Assembly (NCBI GenBank): GCA_964505725.1
Contig: CAZDJK010000048.1
Coordinates: 1 to 64,000 of the forward strand
Reading direction: 5' to 3'
DNA length: 64,000 nucleotides
Source of the DNA: CAVRJC01 sp964505725
GTDB taxonomy: Bacteria > Actinomycetota > Acidimicrobiia > IMCC26256 > DASPTH01
In this document: positions 24,408 to 31,937 of the stretch, piece after piece
Position numbering within the stretch: the stretch's first letter is position 1
How the letters are laid out: every line of letters begins with the position of its first letter
The notes under the pieces: model-generated
Seen by the model: the letters and a program-made list of their open reading frames with translations, nothing else
Database searches by the model: none
What the model was told of the DNA's origin: nothing
Translations under genes and position numbers: made by a program

Positions 24408-25741
24408 GTCTCGCCCCCTTCCTCGTACACGTCGATCCGGTACGCGTGCACCGGCGTCTGCCTTCCCTTCACCAGGACCTCGTCGAGCTCGACGCAGTCG
24501 ACCGGTTCGTGCAGCGCGACGTAGGTGGAGTCGTTCAGCACGATGCGCCCCGCGGGCCGCGCCAGGTCCTGGAGCCGCTGCGCGAGGTTCACGGTGTCGC
24601 CGACGAGCGTGTACTCGAGGCGCTCCTCCGATCCGAGCAGCGCGGCGGCGACCGGGCCCGTCGCCAGCCCGACGCCGAGCCCGAACGCGGGCCGTCCCAT
24701 CTGCTCCCACGCACCGTTCAGCGCGTGCTGCCGCTCCAGCATCGAGATCGCCGCCTTCACCGCTCGGTCGGCGTGGTCCTCGAGCGGCACCGGCGCACCG
24801 AAGCACGCCATCACCGCGTCGCCGACGAACTGCATCACCGTGCCACCCTCGTCGAGGATCGCATGGTTCATCTCCGCGCGGTGCTCGCTCAGCTGGGCCG
24901 CGAGGTGCGAGGGGTCGTTGTGCTCCGCGATCCCCGAGTAGCCGCGGATGTCGGCCATGAGCACCGTGACGACCAGGTCCTCGGTCTCGCCGATCTTGCG
25001 GCCCTCGTTGCGGAGCTTGTCGGCGAGCCCACCCGGGAGGAGCCGGCTGAGCTGCTCGCCCTGCTCCTCGCGGTCGACGATCGCCTGGTGCAGCATCCGC
25101 AGGCGCCGCAGCGCGCCGGTGGTCCCCGTGCTCGCGCCCTCCGACAACTTGAGGAAGAGCTGCTCCACCGCGTCGGCGACCGCCGCCGCGGTGGTGTTGC
25201 GCGACGCCGCCATCGCCTTGATCGGGCGGCCCTCCGCGACCTCGTGCAGCAGCCGCTCGTCGGCCGCGGTGAGCCCGGAGTCGTCGGTGACCGGCTGCAC
25301 GAGCGCCTCGACGATCTTCGGGTCGATCACCGAGCCCCCGGTGGCGACCTCGCGGACTGCCCGTGCCAGCTGGTCGCCCTCGGCGACGCGGTCCTTCAAG
25401 AGATAGGCGTAGCCGGCCGCTCCCTCGCTCAGCAGCGCGATCGCGTAGTCGGGGTCGTCGTACTGCGACAGCACCACCACCCCGGTGCCGGGATGCCGCT
25501 TGCGGAGCTCCTTGGCCGCGTCGATCCCCTCGCGCTGGAAGCTCGGCGGCATGCGGATGTCGGTGACCAGCACCTGGGGCGCCGCCGCCTCCGCGCCCGC
25601 GATCAGGCTGTCGTAGTCGTCGGCGGTCCCGACCACGTCGAGGTCGTGCTCGAGCCCCAGCAGCGCGCGGACGCCTTCCCGGACGATGACGTTGTCGTCG
25701 GCGAGAAAGACCGTGATGCGCCCGTCCCCCATGCCTGTCAT
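24404..25741 (-). CDS. Receiver - degenerate HTH - class III nucleotidyl cyclase fusion
   Basis: A 445-residue fusion. Residues 8-130 are a receiver (FLADDN, VLVTDIRMPP, VVLSQYDDP, YLLKDRV). Residues about 155-205 align with a LuxR HTH (LTAADERLLHEVAEGRPIKA) but lack its usual core. Residues about 250-440 are a cyclase domain: VLMADIRGYS and VGDAVMACFG supply the two metal-binding Asp, and LVGDTVNLAQRL the transition-state Asn/Arg. The position often Lys for adenine recognition reads Gln (TVMQFVGD). It probably makes cAMP under phosphorelay control. The neighbouring divergent gene encodes a cNMP-binding protein. GAGAGG precedes the ATG. Confidence 0.9.
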   Translation of the reverse strand: MTGMGDGRITVFLADDNVIVREGVRALLGLEHDLDVVGTADDYDSLIAGAEAAAPQVLVTDIRMPPSFQREGIDAAKELRKRHPGTGVVVLSQYDDPDYAIALLSEGAAGYAYLLKDRVAEGDQLARAVREVATGGSVIDPKIVEALVQPVTDDSGLTAADERLLHEVAEGRPIKAMAASRNTTAAAVADAVEQLFLKLSEGASTGTTGALRRLRMLHQAIVDREEQGEQLSRLLPGGLADKLRNEGRKIGETEDLVVTVLMADIRGYSGIAEHNDPSHLAAQLSEHRAEMNHAILDEGGTVMQFVGDAVMACFGAPVPLEDHADRAVKAAISMLERQHALNGAWEQMGRPAFGLGVGLATGPVAAALLGSEERLEYTLVGDTVNLAQRLQDLARPAGRIVLNDSTYVALHEPVDCVELDEVLVKGRQTPVHAYRIDVYEEGGET

Positions 25742-25759
25742 TCAGTGCCTCTCGCCCCC

Positions 25760-25796
25760 CGCGGGCAAGGTTGCCCGCGTCACCCCTGCGGGGGTG
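25760..25796. promoter_or_regulatory. Two adjacent palindromes upstream of the cyclase gene
   Basis: CGCGGGCAA-GG-TTGCCCGCG (25760-25779) is a perfect 9-bp inverted repeat with a 2-nt centre, followed by CACCCC-TGCG-GGGGTG (25781-25796). Both sit in the 174-nt region between the divergent cyclase and cNMP-binding genes. The first looks like a dimer-protein operator, the second like an RNA hairpin. No regulator is identified. Confidence 0.5.
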
Positions 25797-25915
25797 CTGC
25801 CCACCCCCGGCCCGCTCCGGTTGGCCCCCTCGCCGACCCGGTCCGCGAACCGTACCGTTGCCCCGAGGCGAAATCGCCAAACGACGGCGGGCACAGACAA
25901 TCGGAGGTCGGAGCG

Positions 25916-26908
25916 ATGCGCATCGAAACGTCGGTCACGAGCATCTCCTGGATTCCGTCCGAGGCCGTGACCGGGCCGGTCCTGAAGGGCACCTTCGAGT
26001 CCGGGTTCACCCACTACGACGAGCCCCCACCCGACGCCATCGGCGACCTCGAGGCGCTGTGCGAGGCCGGGGCGTTCCGGTTCGCCAACCATCTGGTGGC
26101 ATGGGCCGAGATCGCCGACGGGCGTATCGTCGACGCCGGCTACTCGGGTGGCGGCCTCATGGGCCGGACGAGCGTGAAGCTCGCCAAGGTCCGGGCGACG
26201 TTCGAGCCTGCCGCGCTCCCCGACATCCGTTCCGACCCCGAGATCACCGAGACCGCGGTGCGGTTCGTGCAGACGACGGGCGGCCGGACCGGCCTGCCGG
26301 CGCCCCGCCGGGTGAAGCACCCGCCGTTCGTGCAGTTCCGCGCCCCGACGGTGTGGACCACGCTCGCGCTCACGATCCGCGCCGACGGCACGTCGAGCTT
26401 CGAGGTCCTCGGCGCGAGCAAGTTCCCCCGTCACTGGGTGTACGACGCGGACGGCAAGCTGAGCGCGAAGGTCGGGCTCGCCGACTTCAAGGACTGGTAC
26501 CGCGACGCGTTCGGCAAGCACACGCCGTGGGGCGACCGCGATTCGCGGGCGCTCGTGACCGCGGTGGAGAGCGCCCTCGAACGACGCCTGTCGACCACGA
26601 TCATGCGCGGCGGCGCCAAGCCGGAGATCCGCACCCTGAAGGAAGGCGCGCACCTCGTCGACCAGGGCGACACCGGGCGCGAGCTCTACCTGGTGCTCGA
26701 CGGCGTGCTCTCGGTGCAGATCGACGGCGAGCCCATCGCCGAGGTCGGCCCGGGCGCCATCCTCGGTGAGCGGGCGGTGCTCGAAGGCGGGACCAGAACC
26801 GCGACGCTGGTCGCGGCCACGAACGTGCGGGTCGCGGCCGCTGCGCCCGACCAGATCGACCGGGCCGCGCTGGAGGAGCTCGCGGCTTCGCATCGACGGG
26901 GTGAATGA
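25916..26908 (+). CDS. Cyclic-nucleotide-binding domain protein
   Basis: A 330-residue protein. The first 230 residues form a domain I do not recognise (GLMGRTSVKLAKV; WVYDADGKLSAKV, then FKDWYRDAFGKHTPWGDRD, of the kind seen fused to cNMP domains in actinobacteria). Residues about 235-325 are a cNMP-binding domain: LKEGAHLVDQGDTGRELYLV, LDGVLSVQIDGEP, and the phosphate-binding cassette ILGERAVLEGGTRTATLVA with the essential Glu and Arg. There is no HTH, so it is not a CRP regulator. Divergent from the cyclase, it is the likely receptor for its product. GGAG lies just before the ATG. Confidence 0.85.
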   Translation: MRIETSVTSISWIPSEAVTGPVLKGTFESGFTHYDEPPPDAIGDLEALCEAGAFRFANHLVAWAEIADGRIVDAGYSGGGLMGRTSVKLAKVRATFEPAALPDIRSDPEITETAVRFVQTTGGRTGLPAPRRVKHPPFVQFRAPTVWTTLALTIRADGTSSFEVLGASKFPRHWVYDADGKLSAKVGLADFKDWYRDAFGKHTPWGDRDSRALVTAVESALERRLSTTIMRGGAKPEIRTLKEGAHLVDQGDTGRELYLVLDGVLSVQIDGEPIAEVGPGAILGERAVLEGGTRTATLVAATNVRVAAAAPDQIDRAALEELAASHRRGE

Positions 26909-26918
26909 GGCAAGCAGG

Positions 26919-26924
26919 TAGCGT
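26919..26924 (+). promoter_or_regulatory. -10 hexamer, leaderless promoter of xth
   Basis: TAGCGT ends 8 nt before the ATG of xth; no Shine-Dalgarno is seen. Confidence 0.4.
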
Positions 26925-26932
26925 CGCGCGCG

Positions 26933-27709
26933 ATGCGGATCGCGACCTGGAACGTCAACTCGCTCAAGGCGCGCATGCCGCGCGTGGAAGAGTGGTTGGC
27001 GTACGCGCAACCCGACGTCCTGTGTCTGCAGGAGACGAAGCTCGCCGACGACGCGTTCCCAGCGTTGGCGTTCTCCGCGCTCGGCTACGCGTCCGCGCAG
27101 CACGGCCACAACCAGTGGAACGGCGTCGCCATCCTGTCGCGGGTCGGGATCGACGACGTCACGACCGGCTTCGACGCGACCGTCGTCGACCCCTACGAGG
27201 GTGACGCCCGGCTCCTGGCGGCGACATGCGCTGGGGTGCGGGTGGTCAGCGTCTACGTGCCCAACGGACGCGAGGTGGGCACCGAGTTCTACGACCGCAA
27301 GCTCGAGTGGCTCGACCGCCTCGCCGAATGGGTGCCGAGCCAGGCGTCGCCCGCCGACCCCCTCGCGGTGCTGGGCGACTTCAACGTCGCGCCCGACGAC
27401 CGCGACGTGTGGTCGGTGAAGGCGTTCGCGGGGGTCACCCACGTCACCGAGCCCGAGCGCGCCGCGGTCGCCCGGCTCGGCGAGTGGGGGCTCTACGACG
27501 CGTTCCGCTGCCGCTATGCCGATGATCGCCTGTTCTCGTACTGGGACTACCGCCGGGGCGACTTCCACGAGCACCGAGGCATGCGCATCGACCTCGCGTT
27601 CACGACGCAACCGCTCGTCGACCGTCTCCGGTGGGCGGTGATCGACCGCAACGCGCGCAAGGGCAAGCTTCCGTCCGACCACGCCCCCGTGATCCTGGAT
27701 TTCACGTGA
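26933..27709 (+). CDS. xth: Exodeoxyribonuclease III (AP endonuclease)
   Basis: A 258-residue Xth/ExoA-type enzyme of base-excision repair that nicks at abasic sites and degrades 3' ends. MRIATWNVNSLKARM holds the first Asn, LCLQETKL the metal-binding Glu (about residue 36), LGDFNVAPDDRD the Asp-Asn pair, WDYRRGDFHEHRGMRID the substrate loop, and SDHAPVI the catalytic Asp-His. All catalytic residues are intact. The stop overlaps the GTG of the next gene (GTGA). Confidence 0.95.
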   Translation: MRIATWNVNSLKARMPRVEEWLAYAQPDVLCLQETKLADDAFPALAFSALGYASAQHGHNQWNGVAILSRVGIDDVTTGFDATVVDPYEGDARLLAATCAGVRVVSVYVPNGREVGTEFYDRKLEWLDRLAEWVPSQASPADPLAVLGDFNVAPDDRDVWSVKAFAGVTHVTEPERAAVARLGEWGLYDAFRCRYADDRLFSYWDYRRGDFHEHRGMRIDLAFTTQPLVDRLRWAVIDRNARKGKLPSDHAPVILDFT

Positions 27710-28203
27710 CGCCGCGTCGTTGGCTGTGGGTGCTCGGAGGGCTCGTCGGCGTGCTCGTGATCGTGCTCGTCGTCGTGCTCGCGACGCGTGACGACTCCGG
27801 GTCGTCCGCGTCGGACACCACGACGACCGCGTCGACCGCGCCGACCACGTCGAGCTCGACGACGACCACGGGCGCACCCACCACGACGGGCGCGCCGACC
27901 ACGACGACCCGGGGCCTCCCACCCATCACCAACGACCCGCAGAGCTACGCGATCTACCTGTTCGCCGCGTGGCAGCAGGGCAATCAGCAGGCCGCCGCCA
28001 ACGTGGCCGACAGCGACGCCGTCACCCAGATGTTCTCGCAGGCGTACCAGCCGTCGGTCACCTACACCATCGGCAACTGCAACCCAGCGGCGGGGTCGCT
28101 CTACTGCACGTGGAGCGGCTCCAACGGCTCGACTCTCACGATGACGGTCCGCAACACGACCGGTGGGCTGCCGATCCTCGTGGTCGGGGTCATGCGCTCC
28201 TGA
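27706..28203 (+). CDS. Membrane-anchored protein with Thr-rich stalk
   Basis: A 165-residue protein: a single N-terminal transmembrane helix (WLWVLGGLVGVLVIVLVVVL), then about 40 residues almost only of Thr, Ser, Ala and Pro, then a 90-residue exported domain with two cysteines (GNCNP and LYCTW) that may form a disulfide. The stalk is typical of actinobacterial surface proteins and possibly O-mannosylated. The domain is not recognised. It overlaps xth by four bases, so expression is linked although a functional tie with DNA repair is not evident. Confidence 0.75.
   Translation: MTPRRWLWVLGGLVGVLVIVLVVVLATRDDSGSSASDTTTTASTAPTTSSSTTTTGAPTTTGAPTTTTRGLPPITNDPQSYAIYLFAAWQQGNQQAAANVADSDAVTQMFSQAYQPSVTYTIGNCNPAAGSLYCTWSGSNGSTLTMTVRNTTGGLPILVVGVMRS
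27870..27905 (+). repeat. 18-bp imperfect tandem repeat, two copies
   Basis: GGGCGCACCCACCACGAC (27870-27887) is followed directly by GGGCGCGCCGACCACGAC (27888-27905), encoding TGAPTTTGAPTT in the Thr-rich stalk. It reflects low-complexity coding sequence. Confidence 0.6.
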
Positions 28204-28265
28204 TCGTCTGCATCAGGGGAGGTCCTCGGGGCGGTCCTCGGGGGCGGGCGCGTCGGAGCTCGAGC

Positions 28266-28285
28266 ATCCGCCCGCTGGGGCGGAT
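28266..28285 (+). terminator. Terminator-like hairpin after the xth operon
   Basis: ATCCGCCC-GCTG-GGGCGGAT is a perfect 8-bp stem with a 4-nt loop, 62 nt past the stop of the Thr-rich gene. There is no U tract, as is common in GC-rich actinobacteria. Confidence 0.5.
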
Positions 28286-28362
28286 GTGCCCACCGATGTG
28301 CCCCGACGGCGCCGGCGGGAAATACTCGACCCGACGGGGTCACGAGACGAGGAGGTCGGGTC

Positions 28363-28764
28363 GTGGCACAGAGCTCGGTGGACACCGCATTGGCGAAGCT
28401 CGACGCGGTGAAGGACAGCCTGACGGTCAAGCGGGTCTTCGGTGACGCCTACGAGGTCGACGGCGTGACCGTGATCCCGGTGGCGATGGTGCGGGGCGGC
28501 GGCGGCGCCGGCCTCGGCGAAGGGACCAGCGGGAACGGGGAGCACGAGGCGAGCGGCGCGCTTCGCGGCGGGCCCGCCGGATCCGGCTCGGGGCTCGGCC
28601 TCGGGTTCGGCGTGGACGCGCGTCCCGTGGGCGTGTACGTCGTGAAGGACGGCGAGGTCTCGTGGCAGCCGAGCATCGACGTGATGCGCGTCGTGCTCGG
28701 CGGCCAGGTGGTCGCGATCTTCGCCCTCTGGACGCTGCGGAGGATCTTCGCCCGTCGGCGCTGA
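28363..28764 (+). CDS. GerW/YtfJ family protein
   Basis: A 133-residue protein. The start, DTALAKLDAVKDSLTVKRVFGD, followed by VDGVTVIPVAMVRGGGGAGLG and a glycine-rich middle, then GFGVDARPVGVYVVKDGEV, is the pattern of the GerW/YtfJ family, known from spore germination in Bacillus but widespread in non-sporulating actinobacteria. A hydrophobic segment (VVLGGQVVAIFALWTL) near the C-terminus suggests membrane association. GTG start, with GAGGAGG about 9 nt upstream. Confidence 0.85.
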   Translation: MAQSSVDTALAKLDAVKDSLTVKRVFGDAYEVDGVTVIPVAMVRGGGGAGLGEGTSGNGEHEASGALRGGPAGSGSGLGLGFGVDARPVGVYVVKDGEVSWQPSIDVMRVVLGGQVVAIFALWTLRRIFARRR

Positions 28765-28785
28765 CGGACAGGCCGCGGCGGTGGG

Positions 28786-29754
28786 TCAGCTGCGCGCCTT
28801 GAGAGCCTCGATCAGTGCGGGGACGACCTTGTGCACGTCACCCACCACCCCGAGGTCGGCGATCGAGAAGATCGGCGCTTCCGCGTCCTTGTTGACGCAG
28901 ATGATGTTCTCCGATCCCTTCATGCCGACCATGTGCTGGGTTGCACCCGAGATCCCGAGCGCGATGTACACCCTCGGCTTCACGACCTTCCCCGTTTGCC
29001 CCACCTGCTTCGCGTACGGGACCCAGCCGGCGTCGACGATCGCGCGCGACGCGCCCGACGCACCCTTGAGCAGCTTGGCCAGCTCCTCGACCAGGGGCTC
29101 GTAGGCCTCGGCGCTGCCGAGCCCGCGGCCGCCGGAGACCACGACCGTCGCCTCCTCGAGCTTCGGGCCCTGACGTTCCTCCACGTGCCGTTCGAGCACC
29201 TTCACCTCGCCGGCCCGCCCGGCGTCGGGTGTGGGGACGCTGACCACCTGTGCCGCGCCGCCGCCGCTGGGCTCGGCTGCGAACGACTTCGGGCGGATCG
29301 CCGCGAGGTAGGGGCCGTCGCCGGTGAGCTCGGCGTCGACGAGCGTGTTGCCGCCGAAGATCGCGGTCCCGACCACGAGCTTGTCGCCGTCGACGCGCAG
29401 GTCGGTGCCATTCGTGAGCACCGGCCGGTCGAGCTTCACCGAGAGGCGCGCGAGGGTGTCGCGCCCGTCGTAGCTCTGGGCGAACAGCACCGCGTCGGGC
29501 GAGTGCTCCGCCACGAGCGACTCCAGTGCGGTGGCGCCGACGGCGCCGGGGAGCGCGTCGCCGGGGTCGACGGCGTAGACGGTGGTGGCGCCGTGCTCGC
29601 CCAGGCCGGGTGCGATGGCCTCGGCGGCACCGCCGACGTGCACGGCCTCCACGGTGCCCGCGAGCTCGCGCGCCTTGGTGAGCAGCTCCAGCGTGCTGCT
29701 CGTCGGCTTGTCGCCGTCGGCTTCGGCGAACACCCAGATCTTCGAGATGGCCAC
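28786..29754 (-). CDS. etfA: Electron transfer flavoprotein alpha subunit
   Basis: A 322-residue protein. The C-terminal FAD-binding half has VVVSGGRGLGS near residue 192, GWVPYAKQVGQTGK near 240 and ALGISGATQHMVGMKGSENIICVNKDAEAPIF near 265, the ETF-alpha signature. With etfB upstream it forms the soluble heterodimer carrying electrons from acyl-CoA and other dehydrogenases to the quinone pool. The GTG at 29754 follows GAAGGAAGG; the longer reading to 29967 is rejected because it enters etfB. It is 64 nt after etfB in the same operon. Confidence 0.96.
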   Translation of the reverse strand: MAISKIWVFAEADGDKPTSSTLELLTKARELAGTVEAVHVGGAAEAIAPGLGEHGATTVYAVDPGDALPGAVGATALESLVAEHSPDAVLFAQSYDGRDTLARLSVKLDRPVLTNGTDLRVDGDKLVVGTAIFGGNTLVDAELTGDGPYLAAIRPKSFAAEPSGGGAAQVVSVPTPDAGRAGEVKVLERHVEERQGPKLEEATVVVSGGRGLGSAEAYEPLVEELAKLLKGASGASRAIVDAGWVPYAKQVGQTGKVVKPRVYIALGISGATQHMVGMKGSENIICVNKDAEAPIFSIADLGVVGDVHKVVPALIEALKARS

Positions 29755-29818
29755 GGTGCCTTCCTTCTCTCTTCGAGCCCGGTTTCTCTTCGGAACGGTC
29801 GCGCGCGATCGGGTCCGC

Positions 29819-30598
29819 TCAGACGACCTTGAGCTGCTCGAGGAACTCGACGACGCGCAGGTACGCCTCGCCGTCGTCCTCGATCCTCTCGCCCGCCTCG
29901 CGCTGCGGCGCGGCGCTGACCGAGAGGATCGCCTGCCGCGCGCCGGCCCACCCGACGTCGTCGGCACCGAGGCCCAGATCGGCGACGCTCACCGTGTCGA
30001 CCGGCTTGTTCTTGGCCGCCATGATCCCCTTGAACGACGGATAGCGCGGCTCGACCACCCCGGCGGTCACGCTCACCACCGCGGGCAGCGACGCCTCGAC
30101 GGTGTCGTAACCGGCCTCGGTCTGGCGCTGGATGGTGATCTTGCCATCGCCGAGCTCGACGTGCTTGGCGAACGTCATCGACGGCCACCCGAGGAGCTCC
30201 GCGATCTGCGCGGGGACGGTCCCGGTGTAGCCCTCGGTCGACTCGGTGGCGGCCACCACGAGATCGGTCTCGCCCGCGCGCTCGATCGCCTTCGCGAGCA
30301 CCTTGGCCGTCGACAGTGCATCGGAACCCGCGAGCGCGTCGTCGCTCACGAGGACCGCGCGCGCCGCGCCCATCGCGAGCGCGGTGCGCAGGCCGGAGAC
30401 CTCCGCGTTGGGCGCCATGGAGATGAGCACGACGTCGCCGCCACCTGCCTTCTCCGCGAGCTGGAGCGCCATCTCGACGCCGTAGGCGTCCGAGTCGTCG
30501 AGGATGAGCTTGCCCGACCGGTCGAGCGTGTTGTCGGCTTCGAGCTTGCCGGGCACCGTCGGGTCGGGGATCTGCTTGACGCACACTGCAATCTGCAT
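29819..30598 (-). CDS. etfB: Electron transfer flavoprotein beta subunit
   Basis: A 259-residue AMP-binding subunit of ETF. MQIAVCVKQIPDPTVPGK at the start and VVAATESTEGYTGTVPAQIAELLGWP (near residue 125, given here in spirit of the beta signature region; key parts are VAATES and PAQIAELLGWP) define the family. VVSVTAGVVEPRYPSFKGIM near 170 is the ETF-beta recognition segment. The gene order etfB-etfA is the usual one. The start is divergent from an FAD oxidoreductase gene 70 nt away. Confidence 0.96.
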   Translation of the reverse strand: MQIAVCVKQIPDPTVPGKLEADNTLDRSGKLILDDSDAYGVEMALQLAEKAGGGDVVLISMAPNAEVSGLRTALAMGAARAVLVSDDALAGSDALSTAKVLAKAIERAGETDLVVAATESTEGYTGTVPAQIAELLGWPSMTFAKHVELGDGKITIQRQTEAGYDTVEASLPAVVSVTAGVVEPRYPSFKGIMAAKNKPVDTVSVADLGLGADDVGWAGARQAILSVSAAPQREAGERIEDDGEAYLRVVEFLEQLKVV

Positions 30599-30656
30599 AG
30601 GACGCGATTCTTGCCGCGACCACCGGTGCCGTGCGAAACCGGACCGGAGCGTCGGG

Positions 30657-30662
30657 TACGGT
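30657..30662 (+). promoter_or_regulatory. -10 hexamer, leaderless promoter of the FAD oxidoreductase gene
   Basis: TACGGT ends 6 nt before the GTG at 30669, within the 70-nt region shared with divergent etfB. Confidence 0.5.
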
Positions 30663-30668
30663 CCGCTC

Positions 30669-31937
30669 GTGGCGGAGCCCGCGCCGATCGACGTGCTCGT
30701 GGCGGGCGCCGGACCCGCAGGCGTCGCGGCGGCGTTGGAAGCCCACGGGAAGGGTCTCTCGACGCTCGTGGTCGACAAGGCCACGTTCCCCCGGGACAAG
30801 ACCTGCGGCGACGGGCTCACCGCGGCCGCGCTCCGCCGGCTCGACCGGCTCGGCCTCGACGTGCGCGGTCTCCCCTCTTGGGCCGTCGTGCGCGAGACCG
30901 TCATCGTGGGACCGGACGGCCGCGAGCTGGTGCTCGCGCACCCCCGCGACCGCGAGCTCGCCGGCATCGTCACCCGCTTCGAGCTGGACGACGCGCTCGT
31001 GGAGCTCGCACGCGACCGCGGCGTCGACGTGCGCGACGGCACCGCGCTCACTGGGCTGCGCGTCGAGGACGACGCGGTGGTCGCCGCGCTCGACGACGCC
31101 GCGGTGCGCGCGCGTTGGATCGTCGCCGCCGACGGCCACTACTCGCCGGTGCGGCGGATGCTGGCGCATCACGAGGGCGGGCCGACCCGCGACTCGGGAC
31201 CCGATCTCGGGACGTGGCACGCGTTCCGCCAGTACTTCCGCGGCGTCGCCGACCGTCGGCTGTGGGTGCTGTTCGAGGAGGACCTCCTGCCGGGGTACGC
31301 GTGGGTGTTCCCCGTCGGCGCCGACCGCGCGAACGTCGGATTCGGGGTGCTGCGCGGACGCGGGCACGACCGGAACGGCGGCGCGCTCGGCAAGCAGCTC
31401 GCGAAGCAGTGGCGCGACGTCGTGTCGCGCCCGCGCCTGCGGCGCATACTCGGTGGGCGGGCGGAACCCGACGGCCCGGTGCGCGCGTGGCCGATCCCGG
31501 CCCGGTGGGACGAGCGCGCGCTCACCGGCGCGTCGCGCGTGCTGTACGCGGGCGACGCCGCCGGTGTCGTCGACCCGATGACGGGCGAGGGCATCGCGCA
31601 GGCGCTCGAGACCGGCACGCTCGCAGCGCGGGCCGTCGCCGAGGGCGGCGACACCACCGCGGTGGCCGCGCGCTACCGCGCCGACGTGCGCGCCACGCTG
31701 GGCAGCGACCTGCGGTTCGCGTCGGCGCTGCAGCGTGTGCTCGCCACCGCCCCCGGTGCGCGGCTCTCGCTGCGTGCTGCCGGCCTCACACCGTGGACCC
31801 GCCGCAACTTCGCCCGGTGGATGTTCGAGGACTACCCTCGCGCGCTCGTGCTCACGCCGTCACGGTGGCACCGCGGCGCCGAGAGCTTCGCGGATGCCAA
31901 CCCGGGATCCCGCCGAGGCGGCCGTACACTGCACTGA
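30669..31937 (+). CDS. Geranylgeranyl-reductase-family FAD oxidoreductase
   Basis: A 422-residue flavoprotein. VLVAGAGPAGVAAALEA is the FAD Rossmann GxGxxG, DKATFPRDKTCGDGLTA is the motif typical of the geranylgeranyl reductase family, and LYAGDAAGVVDPMTGEGI (near residue 296) is the second FAD motif. Members saturate isoprenoid chains (menaquinone or lipid tails) or, in the FixC branch, take electrons from ETF. Divergence from etfB makes an ETF-linked role attractive, but the substrate is not shown. GTG start fixed by a -10 hexamer 6 nt upstream. The stop overlaps the next ATG (TGATG). Confidence 0.9.
   Translation: MAEPAPIDVLVAGAGPAGVAAALEAHGKGLSTLVVDKATFPRDKTCGDGLTAAALRRLDRLGLDVRGLPSWAVVRETVIVGPDGRELVLAHPRDRELAGIVTRFELDDALVELARDRGVDVRDGTALTGLRVEDDAVVAALDDAAVRARWIVAADGHYSPVRRMLAHHEGGPTRDSGPDLGTWHAFRQYFRGVADRRLWVLFEEDLLPGYAWVFPVGADRANVGFGVLRGRGHDRNGGALGKQLAKQWRDVVSRPRLRRILGGRAEPDGPVRAWPIPARWDERALTGASRVLYAGDAAGVVDPMTGEGIAQALETGTLAARAVAEGGDTTAVAARYRADVRATLGSDLRFASALQRVLATAPGARLSLRAAGLTPWTRRNFARWMFEDYPRALVLTPSRWHRGAESFADANPGSRRGGRTLH
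31925..31930 (+). promoter_or_regulatory. -10-like hexamer before the putative oxygenase gene
   Basis: TACACT ends 6 nt before the ATG at 31937. It lies inside the end of the preceding gene and could give a separate leaderless transcript. Confidence 0.35.

Noticed and set aside
27840..27910. CRISPR or VNTR array
   Set aside because: Only two imperfect 18-bp units encoding Thr-Pro-Ala; no spacers.
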